This document shows positions 7,120 to 7,387 of a DNA stretch of 7,387 nucleotides, one piece after another; position 1 is the stretch's first letter; each line of letters opens with the position of its first letter. A program made the translations under genes and the position numbers. The notes beneath the pieces were generated by a model. It did no database searches and was not told the DNA's origin. It worked only from the letters and a program-made list of their open reading frames with translations. This DNA is from Deferribacteres bacterium (GTDB lineage: Bacteria > Nitrospirota > Thermodesulfovibrionia > UBA6902): positions 1-7,387 of the forward strand of contig JAADFS010000123.1 of NCBI GenBank assembly GCA_013152795.1, written 5' to 3'.

Positions 7120-7387
7120 CTATTCCCCCTTTTCCTTTCCGTCGGAGAGTTTCTTCCTGATCTCAAACAGCTTGTTGAGGGCCTCAATCGGTGTGATGCT
7201 CATGATGTCCAGGCCCAGAATCTCTTTTATTACAGGGTCTGCCTGGGTGGCGAACAGGTCGAGCTGCCCGGTGCCCCCGCCGGTCGAATCCCCGGAGCCG
7301 GATGCATAGGCGAGCTTCGGGGTGCCGAGTTCATTCAGCTCGGATTTCTCAAGGTTGGACAGTATCTCTTTGGCCCTGCTGATGGTT
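7120..7387 (-). CDS. mutS: DNA mismatch repair protein MutS, C-terminal end (5' partial)
   Basis: Read on the minus strand, the last 88 codons of MutS run from the right edge (frame from 7386) to a TAG at 7120-7122. MutS recognises mismatched bases and recruits MutL. The visible part begins with the end of the ATPase-core region (ISRAKEILSNLEKSEL) and passes through a Gly/Ser/Thr-rich linker. It then shows QLDLF (7252-7266), which matches the beta-clamp binding consensus. It ends with the family's C-terminal helical segment (LGLDIMSITPIEALNKLFEI), followed by a lysine-rich tail. The start and catalytic domains lie outside the window. The gene converges with the REC-kinase gene, with 20 bases between the stops, and is functionally unrelated to it. 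Confidence 0.93.
   Translation of the reverse strand, partial: TISRAKEILSNLEKSELNELGTPKLAYASGSGDSTGGGTGQLDLFATQADPVIKEILGLDIMSITPIEALNKLFEIRKKLSDGKEKGE

Noticed and set aside
7111..7145. Inverted repeat CTGACGGA / TCCGTCGG between the convergent genes as a bidirectional terminator
   Set aside because: The stem is short, includes one wobble pair, has a 19-base loop and lacks a T run directly after it on either strand. The right arm is also inside the mutS coding region.

Overview
The window is a compact run of five same-strand signalling and secretion genes (+ strand, about 1-7099) that meets the 3' end of mutS on the opposite strand (7120-7387). Very short spacers, moderate GC, heavy use of AGG for arginine and ATA for isoleucine, and the protein types (pilus/secretion ATPase, multidomain kinases, PstS-like binding protein) would fit a Nitrospirota or Desulfobacterota-like environmental bacterium. 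That placement is an impression, not a demonstrated assignment. There are no RNA genes, insertion sequences, CRISPR arrays or clear promoters in the window.

Region by region: 1-1067 is the C-terminal part of a GspE/PilB-type ATPase, cut by the window's left edge, which carries an extra eight-cysteine double zinc ribbon at its C terminus. 1091-1609 is a single-domain response regulator with no DNA-binding or enzymatic output domain, only a coiled coil and a short tail. 1636-2551 is an exported PstS-like solute-binding protein that is broken by one frameshift. The shift lies in an 8-bp direct repeat (2059-2074), and adding one 8-bp unit back restores the frame and the expected protein sequence. 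2568-5756 is a 1062-residue membrane hybrid histidine kinase (periplasmic sensor, two HAMP-like segments, GAF, long coiled coil, HisKA, HATPase, receiver). After a 77-nt spacer with a small hairpin and a strong Shine-Dalgarno sequence, 5834-7099 encodes a soluble kinase with an N-terminal receiver (REC-HisKA-HATPase). The mutS C terminus follows in the convergent direction after a 20-nt gap.

A working model, which is inference: an exported binding protein (gene 3) presents a ligand to, or acts beside, the periplasmic sensor of the hybrid kinase (gene 4). Phosphate then moves through its receiver and the second kinase (gene 5) to the stand-alone receiver (gene 2), which acts by protein contact rather than on DNA. 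The neighbouring pilus/secretion ATPase (gene 1) is the obvious candidate target. No phosphotransfer (HPt) domain, no DNA-binding regulator and no PstCAB-type permease is present in the window, so some partners must lie elsewhere. The points most worth checking are the repeat-borne frameshift and the pairing of a zinc-ribbon ATPase with this sensory cassette.
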